Assembly: GCA_934122275.1 (NCBI GenBank)
Contig: CAKOWI010000005.1
Coordinates: 14,320-78,319 of the forward strand
DNA from: an uncultured Bacilli bacterium
Lineage (GTDB): Bacteria; Bacillota_I; Bacilli_A; RF39; UBA660
Length of the DNA stretch: 64,000 bases
Direction of reading: 5' to 3'
Shown here: positions 6,976-15,302 of the stretch, piece by piece
How the letters are laid out: every line of letters starts with the position of its first letter
Position numbering within the stretch: position 1 is the stretch's first letter
Program-made: the position numbers and the translations under genes
The notes under the pieces: model-generated
Databases searched by the model: none
What the model saw: only the letters and a program-made list of their open reading frames with translations
Told to the model about the DNA's origin: nothing

Positions 6976-9900
6976 ATGAAAAAAGATAGAATTAATACAA
7001 CAAGTATAAGAGAAATAAAGCATTCTTTTAAAAGATTTTTATCACTACTTGTTATGAGTATGTTAGGAGTAGGTGTTTTTGTTGGTATTAAAATGGCTTC
7101 TTTAGATATGATGAAGTCAGTAGATAAATATTATGATGATACCAACTTATATGATATAAAGGTTATATCTACATTAGGACTTACTAATGATGATATACAC
7201 GCTATAGAAAAAATTGATGGAATAAAAAAAGTATATGGTTCTTATTCTAAAGATGTAATTGCAAGCACTAAAGATGAAGAGCTAGTTTTAAAAGTAATTG
7301 GGATAAATGATGAAGTAAATAAAATTGAGATATTAGAGGGCAGAATGCCTAAAAATAATGATGAAGTTATTATAGAAAAAGCAATGAAAAATAAGGAATC
7401 ACTTAATATAGGTGATTATGTAACTATAAATGATGACACATTTAAAGCTAAGAAGCTTAAGATAGTTGGAATAGTTAAAAGCCCACTATATATAGTTAGT
7501 GAAACAGGCTCTACTAATAGAGGAAATACTAATATAGGTACAGGGAAAATAAACTATTATGTATATGTAAATAATGATAATTTTGATATAGATTATTTTA
7601 CTGAGATTTATATTACAGTAGATGGTGCTAAAAAATATACTACTAATAGTGATGAATATAATAAGAAAATAGATTTAGTTTTAAGTGAAATTAATAAAAT
7701 TAAATCTGAAAGACAAAATGAAAGATATAATAGTATTTATAATAAGGCAAATGATGAAATTCAAAAGAATTATGATGAAACAGAAAGTAAGCTTATGCAA
7801 GCTAAAAGTAAACTTGATTCTTACGGAACTGAACTTGCGGTTGGTAAGAAAACGTTAGATGATACAAATAGTAAATTATTAAGTGCAAAAGAAAAACTAG
7901 AAAATACTGAAAAAACACTTAATGATTCAAAGGAAAAGCTTGATGATTTCTCGGCTCAGTTAAAAGATGCTAGAAATAAGTTAGATGAAAGTAAGCTAAA
8001 ATTAAATAGTGAATTAGAAAAGTATGGTTTAACTTTAGATGATATAAATAATATATTATACTTTGTTCAAAATGGTAGTACTAAGGATTTAATAATAAGC
8101 AAAATCCCATCTGATACGCCTGGATACGAGGACATAGTTAATGCTATAAATCAAATATATGATTTGGGTTTTGAAGAGGATATAAAAGAATTTATTAATG
8201 AACCAAATAAAAAAGATTATATTATAAGTAAGATACCAGAAGATACTATAGGCTATGATAAAATAGTTGAGGCAATAAATTATATTGATGATTTAAATTT
8301 AAAAGATTACATAAATAATCCAGATAATATAGATTCAATAATTGATAAGATACCAGAAGATACTATAGGCTATGATAAAATAGTTGAAGCATTAAATAAT
8401 TATAAAGAAAATCAAAAAAAAATTAATGAATTAATTAATGGAATAAAAGAAATAAATAAAGCAGAAAAAGAGTATGATGAGTCACTTAAACTATATAATC
8501 AACTATTAAGTAGCTATAATGAGGGATATAATACATACATTAAATATTATAATGAATATCAAAATGGACTTAGTGAATATAATAATGGTCTAAATAAATA
8601 TAATAGTAGTTTATCTTTATATAATTCTAAATTAAAAGAATATTATGACAGTAGAAAGATATTTAACATAAAGATTAATGAAGCTAAAGAAAAATTAAGT
8701 GAAATACCAGAATGCAAATGGTATATGTATACTAGATTGGATGATAATGGTTATTCTAGTTTTATAGATGATGGAAATAGTTTATCTAATTTAGCTAAAG
8801 TTTTTCCAACTATATTCTTTGTGGTAGCAATATTAATAAGCTTAATTTCAATGTCTAGAATGGTGGAAGATGATAGAGGTAATATAGGAACATTAAAGTC
8901 GCTTGGTTTTAGTAATAAACATATAAGAAGAAAGTATATACTTTATTCGAGTATAGCTACGCTAACTGGTGGAATAATAGGTTCAATATTTGGTTTTTAC
9001 TTATTACCTAAGTTTATTTGGAATATATATAAAATATTATTTGATGTACCTGTATTTGAATATGATTATAATCCAATAAATATAATTCTAGGAATTACTA
9101 TAGCAGTAATATGTATATGTGGTACAACATTACTTACAATAAGAAGAGTTGTTAAAGAAAAGCCTTCTGATTTAATGAGACCAAAAGCTCCATCAAATGG
9201 AAAAAGAGTAATCTTAGAGAGAATTCCTCTAATTTGGAATCATATTAATTTTTCAAATAAAATAACTGCAAGAAACTTATTTAGATATAAGAAAAGAGTA
9301 TTTATGACAATTGGTGGTATATTAGGTTGTACAGCTCTTATGTTATCTGGATTTGGAATACGTGATTCAATTATGAAAATGCCAGATAAACAATATAAAG
9401 ATATATTTAACTTTGATGAGATGGTTTATTTAACTGGTAACAATAATAAAGAGGAATTAGACAAGATTTTTGATTCTAATAATATAACAAAAAGACTTGA
9501 TATAAATATGATGGTTTCAGCACAAGCTAGTGGATATGATGTTAATATATTTGTTCCTTATGAAAATGATATGAAAGGTATAGTAAATCTAAAGTCATTA
9601 GATGCTGGAGAAAGATTAAATTTGGAGGAAAATAAAGTTATAATATCTGATAAATTATCTGAACTAATAGATAAAAAAGTTAATGATAAAATAATACTTA
9701 AGGATTCTTATAATAAAGAGTATAAATTTGTTATATCGGGTATATGTGAAAACTATGTAAGTAACTATGTATTTATGGATAAGAATACATATGAAAAAAA
9801 TATCGGAGAATATAATACTAACATATCATTCTTAAAGTTAGATGATTTAAAAGTAGAAGAGTCATTATCTAGAAAGATATTAGAAAATAATAACGTTATG

Positions 9901-10356
9901 AGTATTATGTCAGTTAATCAAACAATTAAGAGTGTTAATAACATGCTAAAATCTTTAAATAGTGTTGTTGCAATACTAATCTTTCTATCTGGTGCTTTAT
10001 CTTTTGTTGTTTTATATAATTTATCATACATAAATATTAGTGAGAGAAAACGTGAAATAGCAACACTTAAAGTTCTTGGATTTACTGATAAAGAAGTTGA
10101 TGATTATATAGTTAAAGAAACAGTAATTTTAACCATTATTGGTATAGTAATTGGATTAATATTTGGTATATTTTTAACTAATGTAATTCTTGATACTGTT
10201 GAAATAGAAGTAGTAAGATTTGTTCATCATATAAACATTTCTAGCTACATAATAACTTCATTTATAGTAATGCTCTTTACAATTATAGTTAGTGTAATAA
10301 TTCATTTTACTCTAAAGAAAATAGATATGATTGAATCACTTAAAAGTGTAGAATAA
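6976..10356 (+). CDS. FtsX-fold ABC transporter permease with large coiled-coil insert
   Basis: 1126 residues. After a first helix (about 20-40) comes a MacB-like periplasmic-side domain, then a long extracellular part (about 235-578) made of coiled coils flanking three copies of a roughly 39-residue unit containing KIPEDTIGYDKIVEA. FtsX membrane blocks lie at about 605-730 and 985-1125; both contain the family phrase xLKSLGF/LKVLGF after the second helix. I start at ATG 6976, three bases after the ATPase stop, rather than at the overlapping GTG 6967. Large permeases of this shape in Bacilli are thought to act on the cell surface; the substrate is unknown. Confidence 0.85.
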   Translation: MKKDRINTTSIREIKHSFKRFLSLLVMSMLGVGVFVGIKMASLDMMKSVDKYYDDTNLYDIKVISTLGLTNDDIHAIEKIDGIKKVYGSYSKDVIASTKDEELVLKVIGINDEVNKIEILEGRMPKNNDEVIIEKAMKNKESLNIGDYVTINDDTFKAKKLKIVGIVKSPLYIVSETGSTNRGNTNIGTGKINYYVYVNNDNFDIDYFTEIYITVDGAKKYTTNSDEYNKKIDLVLSEINKIKSERQNERYNSIYNKANDEIQKNYDETESKLMQAKSKLDSYGTELAVGKKTLDDTNSKLLSAKEKLENTEKTLNDSKEKLDDFSAQLKDARNKLDESKLKLNSELEKYGLTLDDINNILYFVQNGSTKDLIISKIPSDTPGYEDIVNAINQIYDLGFEEDIKEFINEPNKKDYIISKIPEDTIGYDKIVEAINYIDDLNLKDYINNPDNIDSIIDKIPEDTIGYDKIVEALNNYKENQKKINELINGIKEINKAEKEYDESLKLYNQLLSSYNEGYNTYIKYYNEYQNGLSEYNNGLNKYNSSLSLYNSKLKEYYDSRKIFNIKINEAKEKLSEIPECKWYMYTRLDDNGYSSFIDDGNSLSNLAKVFPTIFFVVAILISLISMSRMVEDDRGNIGTLKSLGFSNKHIRRKYILYSSIATLTGGIIGSIFGFYLLPKFIWNIYKILFDVPVFEYDYNPINIILGITIAVICICGTTLLTIRRVVKEKPSDLMRPKAPSNGKRVILERIPLIWNHINFSNKITARNLFRYKKRVFMTIGGILGCTALMLSGFGIRDSIMKMPDKQYKDIFNFDEMVYLTGNNNKEELDKIFDSNNITKRLDINMMVSAQASGYDVNIFVPYENDMKGIVNLKSLDAGERLNLEENKVIISDKLSELIDKKVNDKIILKDSYNKEYKFVISGICENYVSNYVFMDKNTYEKNIGEYNTNISFLKLDDLKVEESLSRKILENNNVMSIMSVNQTIKSVNNMLKSLNSVVAILIFLSGALSFVVLYNLSYINISERKREIATLKVLGFTDKEVDDYIVKETVILTIIGIVIGLIFGIFLTNVILDTVEIEVVRFVHHINISSYIITSFIVMLFTIIVSVIIHFTLKKIDMIESLKSVE
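8230..8388 (+). repeat. in-frame direct repeat, 117-bp period
   Basis: A stretch of about 41 bases starting AAGATACCAGAAGATACTAT is repeated exactly 117 bases later (8230 and 8347), encoding KIPEDTIGYDKIVE twice; a more diverged copy (KIPSDTPGYEDIVNA) precedes it near 8100. The near-identity implies a recent duplication within the permease extracellular domain. Confidence 0.8.
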
Positions 10357-10382
10357 AAAGGATTGCATAGGCAGTCCTTTTA
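10355..10382. terminator. bidirectional terminator
   Basis: AAAAGGATTGC (10356-10366) pairs with GCAGTCCTTTT (10371-10381, one G-U) around a 4-base loop, between the convergent permease and LemA genes. Confidence 0.85.
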
Positions 10383-10889
10383 TTCGTGTTTTTCATTTGT
10401 ATCAAAAAATTCTTTTTCTTTTCTTCTTTTGATAAATGAAATTATATTTATAGGAAAGTTTTTAATTAGTTTATTATATTTAACTGTTGTGTCATTATAA
10501 TAATTTTTGTAAGCATTTAATTCATTATCACTGTCCTTTATGGAAAGATAGATTTTTTTAAATTCTTCATTTTTATTTAATTTTTTATATTTACTTTCTA
10601 TTAAATAAAACTCATTAATATATGCTAAAAGTCTTTTATCAAATTGTGTCATGCTAATTGATCGTTCATTTAAATCTGCTAAACCTTCATAAACGTTTTT
10701 ATCAGTTTTTATGACATCCTTGATTATTTTTTCAGAGTCCTTTATAAGTTCTCTTCTTTTAATTAAGAGACTACTTATTTTTTCTTCTATGTTTTTCATC
10801 TTGATATTTATTAAGGCAAAATTTTCTTTATAATTTTTAACGAAAGCATAAAGTAAACATAAAACAATTATTATAATTATTGCTATCAT
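10380..10889 (-). CDS. LemA family membrane-anchored coiled-coil protein
   Basis: 169 residues with one N-terminal membrane helix (3-15 region IIIIIVLCLLYAF) and helical coiled-coil remainder. LemA-family marks are the KRRELIKD segment (family RRxDLIPNLV), the central YNDTTVKYNKLIKNFP block and the terminal FF(D/E). The family has an N-terminus-out topology and no settled function. ATG 10889 follows AGAGGTATG. Slightly shorter than typical LemA (about 185). Downstream of gerQ on the same strand but separated by 56 bases. Confidence 0.75.
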   Translation of the reverse strand: MIAIIIIIVLCLLYAFVKNYKENFALINIKMKNIEEKISSLLIKRRELIKDSEKIIKDVIKTDKNVYEGLADLNERSISMTQFDKRLLAYINEFYLIESKYKKLNKNEEFKKIYLSIKDSDNELNAYKNYYNDTTVKYNKLIKNFPINIISFIKRRKEKEFFDTNEKHE

Positions 10890-10945
10890 AACATACCTCT
10901 ATTCTGTTATTAATTATAACAAAATTAGTATGCATTTACAATATT

Positions 10946-11353
10946 TTATTGATTAGGTAAATAAAATTCTGGACTATAATTTATTTTTTCATCAAAATCA
11001 ACGTAGTTAAGATATATCATAAGCAGCAAATACCATCTTCCTGTTTTAGGGTCACTTACGATTATGTGATCACGTCCAGCGGCTTCTATAATTCCAGTGT
11101 ATGTTTTATCTCTCCATTCTACCGAATCTGGATAGGAAAAATAGAATGTAGCTAGTTTTCCTCTATTTAGTCTTAATATGTTTTCTATATAGGACTGTTC
11201 TAGGTCTAACATGCCATTATTAGCTTGTACTTTGGATAAATTACTATTATTTGTACTATTTGGTATTGAAACAGCTCCTCCCATAGCAGTTATAGGATAA
11301 CCAGTATCTCCCATATTAGGATATGTAGGATTTGTGTAATAATTTGTATTCAT
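10946..11353 (-). CDS. gerQ: spore coat protein GerQ
   Basis: 135 residues. The N-terminal third is Asn/Pro/Tyr/Gly-rich and low-complexity; the conserved C-terminal domain reads SYIENILRLNRGK, YTGIIEAAGRDHIIVSDP, and TGRWYLLLMIYLNYV, the hallmark of GerQ (YwdL). In Bacillus subtilis GerQ is cross-linked into the inner coat by transglutaminase and is needed for CwlJ localisation. This window also has a CwlJ-like hydrolase, which fits. ATG 11353 has AAAGGAG upstream. Its presence is strong evidence of endospore formation. Confidence 0.92.
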   Translation of the reverse strand: MNTNYYTNPTYPNMGDTGYPITAMGGAVSIPNSTNNSNLSKVQANNGMLDLEQSYIENILRLNRGKLATFYFSYPDSVEWRDKTYTGIIEAAGRDHIIVSDPKTGRWYLLLMIYLNYVDFDEKINYSPEFYLPNQ

Positions 11354-11438
11354 ATAAAATCTCCTTTTAATAATTTAGTAAAATATATGAATTAAAAATG
11401 TAAATATGATATAATTGTAAAAGTTAGGAGATGATATA

Positions 11439-12002
11439 ATGAAAATTAATATAGGTGTATCTGCAAGACATGTACATGTAACAGAAGAAGACGTGAAAAT
11501 ATTATTTGGAGAAGATTATAAATTAACTGAAAAAAGTCTATTATCACAAAAGGGACAATATGCATGCAACGAACAAGTTGTAATAAAAGGTCCTAAGAGT
11601 GAAATTGAAAGAGTTAGAATACTAGGACCAGAAAGAAATAAGACTCAAGTAGAAATATCTAAAACTGATTCATTTAAGTTAGGAATAAATCCTCCAGTTA
11701 GAAATTCTGGTGATTTAGATGGAGCAAGTAAAATAACTATAGTTGGTCCAAATGGAAGTATTACTAAGAATGCAGCGATAATTGCAGCAAGACATGTTCA
11801 TGCAAACTATGATGATGCAAAAAAATATGGTTTAAAAGAAGATGAATTTGTTTCTATTAAAATAAATGGAGAAAAAAGTGGAATACTAAGTAACGTATAT
11901 GTTAGATTAAATGAGAATTTTACTTTTGAGGCTCATATAGATACAGATGATGCTAATGCATTTTTGATAAAAAATGGTGATGAGGCTGAACTGATAGTAT
12001 AA
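11439..12002 (+). CDS. pduL: phosphate propanoyl/acetyltransferase PduL
   Basis: 187 residues, two PduL-type beta-barrel halves. Zinc-site motifs SARHVHV (8-14) and ARHVHA (117-122) and the PVRNSGDLDGA loop (86-96) are intact. PduL transfers acyl groups between CoA and phosphate; stand-alone copies without a microcompartment shell, as here, usually replace Pta and feed acetate kinase for ATP. No short N-terminal encapsulation peptide is seen. Start ATG 11439 follows AGGAGATG. Sixteen bases separate it from the next gene, so they may share a transcript. Confidence 0.92.
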   Translation: MKINIGVSARHVHVTEEDVKILFGEDYKLTEKSLLSQKGQYACNEQVVIKGPKSEIERVRILGPERNKTQVEISKTDSFKLGINPPVRNSGDLDGASKITIVGPNGSITKNAAIIAARHVHANYDDAKKYGLKEDEFVSIKINGEKSGILSNVYVRLNENFTFEAHIDTDDANAFLIKNGDEAELIV

Positions 12003-12017
12003 TAAAGGGATGATTAT

Positions 12018-13259
12018 ATGAAATATCAATTTAAAGTAGATGTTGATGAAAAGGAATATGATAAATTTGTAAGAAATTTTCCTTCTACTTCTTTTATGCA
12101 AACTCCAGCTTGGAGCAAAGTTAAAACTGCTTGGAGTCATAGTTATGTAGGATTATATGAAAATGATAAATTAATATGTGGTGCAATGATACTTAAAAGA
12201 AACTTATTTTTAGGTAAAAAATTATTTTATGTACCAAGAGGATTTGTCGTTAATTATAGTGATAAAAAAGTGTTAACAAAATTCATAGATGAGATAAAAC
12301 GTTATGCAAAAGAAAATGGTGCTATAGATATTAAAATTGACCCTTTTATATGTTTTAATGAAGATAATATTCAAAATATAAAGAAAAATAAAGGCGTAGA
12401 AATAAGAAAATCATATACCAATAATACTGAGGAAATAGTTAAAGAACTAAAAAAGTTAGGCTTTGTTCATGGTGGATATAAAAAAGAAGTAAATGCTTAT
12501 ATACAGCCAAGATATACCATGGTAATTTCACTTAAGGATAAGGATGGTAAATTTTATGAAAAAGAAGAACTAAGAAGAACTTTTCCAAAAAATACCAGAA
12601 ATTATATAGGTACATATCATGAGGAAAGAGGTGTAACCTTTAGCTATTCTAAAAATAAAGATGATGTTAAAGACTTAATTAGTGTTCTTCATTGCACTGA
12701 AGAAAGACAACACATAGCCTTAAGAAGTGAAAAATATTTTAAGAAGTTAATGGTATGTTTTCCAGAAAATGCAGTTTTATTTTTTGCTAGGGTTAATATT
12801 GATAAGTATGTTGAATTTCTAAAAAAAGATATGAAGGAACATGAAAATAAAAAAGAATTTTGTGAAAAGCAAATAAAAGAAGCTCTTCAAATAAAAGAAA
12901 AATATGGTAATAATCCTTTAGCGGGCGCAACTATAGTTATGATGCCAACTTGTACATCTGGAATAAAGACAGCATCGTTTTTATACGCAGGAACTAATAC
13001 CGAAATATTACCATCACTTAAAATAACTAACGGGCTTATGTTTTATAGATTGTGTTATTGCTTAGAAGAAAAATGTGATTACTGTGATTTGGGTGGTGTA
13101 GATGGATCACTAGAAGATCACTTATCAACATTTAAGTCTAAATTTAATCCAAACGTACTTGAATTAGTTGGAGAATATGATTTAATAATTAGTAAGTTCT
13201 GGTATAAACTATTTAACTTACTTATGAATATTCGTAAATTTATAAGGTCAAAGAGATAA
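12018..13259 (+). CDS. FemAB/FemX-type peptidoglycan aminoacyltransferase
   Basis: 413 residues. These enzymes use aminoacyl-tRNA to add the first or later residues of the peptidoglycan cross-bridge to lipid II in the cytoplasm. Two GNAT-like halves are recognisable: FMQTPAWSKVK (about 31-41), GAMILKRNLFLGKKLFYVPRG (split by a short turn), then TFPKNTRNYI and the C-terminal NGLMFYRLCYC and YCDLGGVDG (about 355-363). A charged helical insert at about 265-300 is the usual coiled-coil arm. Start ATG 12018 follows AAAGGGATG. Ends before a strong terminator. Confidence 0.87.
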   Translation: MKYQFKVDVDEKEYDKFVRNFPSTSFMQTPAWSKVKTAWSHSYVGLYENDKLICGAMILKRNLFLGKKLFYVPRGFVVNYSDKKVLTKFIDEIKRYAKENGAIDIKIDPFICFNEDNIQNIKKNKGVEIRKSYTNNTEEIVKELKKLGFVHGGYKKEVNAYIQPRYTMVISLKDKDGKFYEKEELRRTFPKNTRNYIGTYHEERGVTFSYSKNKDDVKDLISVLHCTEERQHIALRSEKYFKKLMVCFPENAVLFFARVNIDKYVEFLKKDMKEHENKKEFCEKQIKEALQIKEKYGNNPLAGATIVMMPTCTSGIKTASFLYAGTNTEILPSLKITNGLMFYRLCYCLEEKCDYCDLGGVDGSLEDHLSTFKSKFNPNVLELVGEYDLIISKFWYKLFNLLMNIRKFIRSKR

Positions 13260-13268
13260 TGCATATAG

Positions 13269-13297
13269 GTTTCTAATCATTTGATTAGAAACTTTTT
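13269..13297 (+). terminator. Rho-independent terminator
   Basis: Eleven-base perfect stem GTTTCTAATCA/TGATTAGAAAC with a TT loop and five T residues, 10 bases after the femX-like stop. Confidence 0.9.
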
Positions 13298-13328
13298 ATT
13301 ATGCACAAATTTACACAATTTTTGTGAT

Positions 13329-13400
13329 TTTTTCCACAGGTGTCAAAAATCATTGACCGGGGGGGGTATTATGATATTATAAACATGTAAAATAAAGGAG
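13329..13400 (+). promoter_or_regulatory. poly-G promoter module, copy A
   Basis: TTGACC (13353-13358) and TATTAT (13375-13380) flank a 16-base spacer holding eight consecutive G (13359-13366). Upstream is TTTTCCACA (13330-13338) and TGTCAAA. About 70 bases match the module at 51573-51645 almost base for base, including ATTATGATATTATAAACATG. The G tract has 9 residues in the other copy and the spacer is one base shorter. Confidence 0.7.
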
Positions 13401-13411
13401 GATTAAGTTGT

Positions 13412-14089
13412 ATGATATGTAATAGGTGTGGTACACAAGTGGGAGAAAATAATACATATTGCCCTAATTGTGGAAATGTAATTGGAGGATTAAATATTAA
13501 TAATTCATTTCAAGGAGCTAATGATGTAGTTCAAAGTAATAATACATTTCAGAGTAGTAATGGTATGGCTCAAAGTAGTAATGTATTTCAAGGAACTAAT
13601 GGCGTGGCTCAAAATAATAATTCGTTCCAAAATATTAATCAGTATGAAGAAAAAAGTAAATATGCGGGTTTTGGAGCGAGAGCAGGAGCATATTTGCTAG
13701 ATTCTATGATAATGATTTTTTTGGGTTGCATTATATTTGTAATATTTTTTGTAATTAGAACTCTTGCAAATAATGAAACGATAAAAAGTGTTATTTCAAT
13801 ATTTGTACTTTTTGTTCCATATTTTGTAATTTTATTTGGAATATTATTGTATAGAGGAATTAAGGATCCGGAAGGAAAAACTTTAGGCAGAAAAGTAACA
13901 AAAACGATTGTTATAAATGAAAATGGAACTATGTTAAAAGTTTCTACATCTATCCTAAGACAGTTCTTATCTGGCATTATTAATGGGACATTGATTCTTT
14001 TTGTAGTTAACGTTATATTAATTCTATCAGATTCAAAGCATCAAACTTTAACAGATAAAATTATGAAAACAGTGGTAGTATATAAGTAA
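13412..14089 (+). CDS. zinc-ribbon and RDD domain membrane protein
   Basis: 225 residues in three parts: an N-terminal zinc ribbon (C3-x2-C6 ... C17-x2-C20, ending CPNCGN), a low-complexity Asn/Ser/Gln linker made of 13-residue repeats (30-77), and an RDD membrane domain (from YAGFGARAGAYLLDSMI, about 84 on) with the typical GR.G.....D and LTDKIMKTVVV elements and about three helices. Function is unknown; RDD proteins are associated with ion or osmolyte transport. I place the start at ATG 13412, nine bases after AAAGGAGG; it follows a TTG. Transcription likely starts at the poly-G promoter. Confidence 0.82.
   Translation: MICNRCGTQVGENNTYCPNCGNVIGGLNINNSFQGANDVVQSNNTFQSSNGMAQSSNVFQGTNGVAQNNNSFQNINQYEEKSKYAGFGARAGAYLLDSMIMIFLGCIIFVIFFVIRTLANNETIKSVISIFVLFVPYFVILFGILLYRGIKDPEGKTLGRKVTKTIVINENGTMLKVSTSILRQFLSGIINGTLILFVVNVILILSDSKHQTLTDKIMKTVVVYK
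13499..13642 (+). repeat. 39-bp coding tandem repeat (13-residue units)
   Basis: Three and two-thirds copies of a 13-residue unit, NNSFQGANDVVQS, NNTFQSSNGMAQS, SNVFQGTNGVAQN and NNSFQNINQ, form the linker between zinc ribbon and membrane domain; copy number may vary between strains. Confidence 0.8.
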
Positions 14090-14148
14090 ATATTTATACA
14101 AATATTAATGATAACCATAATGTGATTTATATATAACTTTATTTTTAG

Positions 14149-14195
14149 AAGATAGTATTGAGATATAAAGATATAGCTTGATATTATCTTTTTTT
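14149..14195 (+). terminator. Rho-independent terminator
   Basis: Fourteen-base stem (14149-14162 with 14177-14190, three G-U pairs) and seven T residues, between the RDD gene and dusB. Confidence 0.75.
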
Positions 14196-14227
14196 ATTAT
14201 ATAATAGTTCTAGTTTGGAGTGGTTAT

Positions 14228-15202
14228 ATGTTTAAAATAGGTGATGTTGAAATTAAAAATAGAGTTGTATTAGCACCAATGGCAGGTGTTTGTAATAGTG
14301 CATTTAGAAGAATTATAAAGGAAATGGGATGCGGGCTTTTATATGCTGAAATGGTAAGTGATAAAGCTTTAGTTTATGATAATGAAAAAACTAAAGATAT
14401 GTTATATATGACTGAAGAAGAAAGACCTATAGCACAACAAATATTTGGTAGTGATAAGGAAAGTTTTGTTAAAGCTGCTAAAATAATAGAGGAAAGTATG
14501 CATCCGGATATTATAGATATAAATATGGGATGTCCTGTTCCTAAAGTTGCTTTAAGAGCACAAGCAGGCTCTGCATTACTTAAAAATCCAGAAAAAATAA
14601 GAGAGATTGTAAAAGCCGTAAAAGATGCTGTAACAGTTCCAGTAACCGTTAAAATAAGAAGTGGTTGGGATAAAAATAGTATAAATGCTAAGGAAGTAGC
14701 AAAGGTATGTGAAGAAGCTGGAGCATCTTTAATAGCGGTGCATGCTAGAACACGTAGCCAAGGGTATAGTGGTAATGCTGATTGGAATATAATTAAAGAA
14801 GTAAAAGAAAGTGTTAATATTCCAGTAATAGGAAACGGAGATATATTGTCTGCCCAAGATGCAAAAAGAATGATTGAAGAAACCGGATGTGATGCTGTTA
14901 TGATAGGAAGAGCAACACTTGGAAATCCTTACATAATTAAACAAATAGTTACGTATTTAGAAACCGGTGTATTATTAGATGATCAAAGCCCTAAAGAAAG
15001 GTTAGAAACATGCTTAAAGCATTTTAAATATTTATGTGAAATAAAGCCTGAAAAAGTAGCAACTTTGGAAATGAGAACACATGCGGCGTGGTACTTAAAA
15101 GGATTGCCAAATTCTGCAAATATTAAAAATCAGTTATATAAGATAACAAAAAGTTCTGAATTTATTGATATTATTAAAGATTATATGTCATCTTTAGTTT
15201 AA
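14228..15202 (+). CDS. dusB: tRNA-dihydrouridine synthase, DusB type
   Basis: 324 residues, FMN-dependent reduction of uridines in the tRNA D-loop. TIM-barrel FMN motifs are LAPMAGVCNSAFR (15-27), NMGCPVPK with the catalytic Cys102, VKIRSGW (141-147), HARTR (172-176), IGNGDI (201-206) and MIGRATLGNP (225-234). The C-terminal helical domain (about 240-324) binds tRNA. Start ATG 14228 follows GGAGTGG, with TATAAT at 14200-14205 as the likely -10. Monocistronic. Confidence 0.93.
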   Translation: MFKIGDVEIKNRVVLAPMAGVCNSAFRRIIKEMGCGLLYAEMVSDKALVYDNEKTKDMLYMTEEERPIAQQIFGSDKESFVKAAKIIEESMHPDIIDINMGCPVPKVALRAQAGSALLKNPEKIREIVKAVKDAVTVPVTVKIRSGWDKNSINAKEVAKVCEEAGASLIAVHARTRSQGYSGNADWNIIKEVKESVNIPVIGNGDILSAQDAKRMIEETGCDAVMIGRATLGNPYIIKQIVTYLETGVLLDDQSPKERLETCLKHFKYLCEIKPEKVATLEMRTHAAWYLKGLPNSANIKNQLYKITKSSEFIDIIKDYMSSLV

Positions 15203-15302
15203 AATATGTTATAATTTAAGTGTAGGTCATAGTTAGTCAAAGGTACGAAATGACATAATTTTGGCCATTAAAAGAATTAATATTTATTTAGGAGGAAATA
15301 GT

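Noticed and set aside
15203..15302. Possible riboswitch in the 5' leader of the TM2 transporter
   Set aside because: Only a 5-bp GTCAT/ATGAC stem is seen; no known riboswitch signature.
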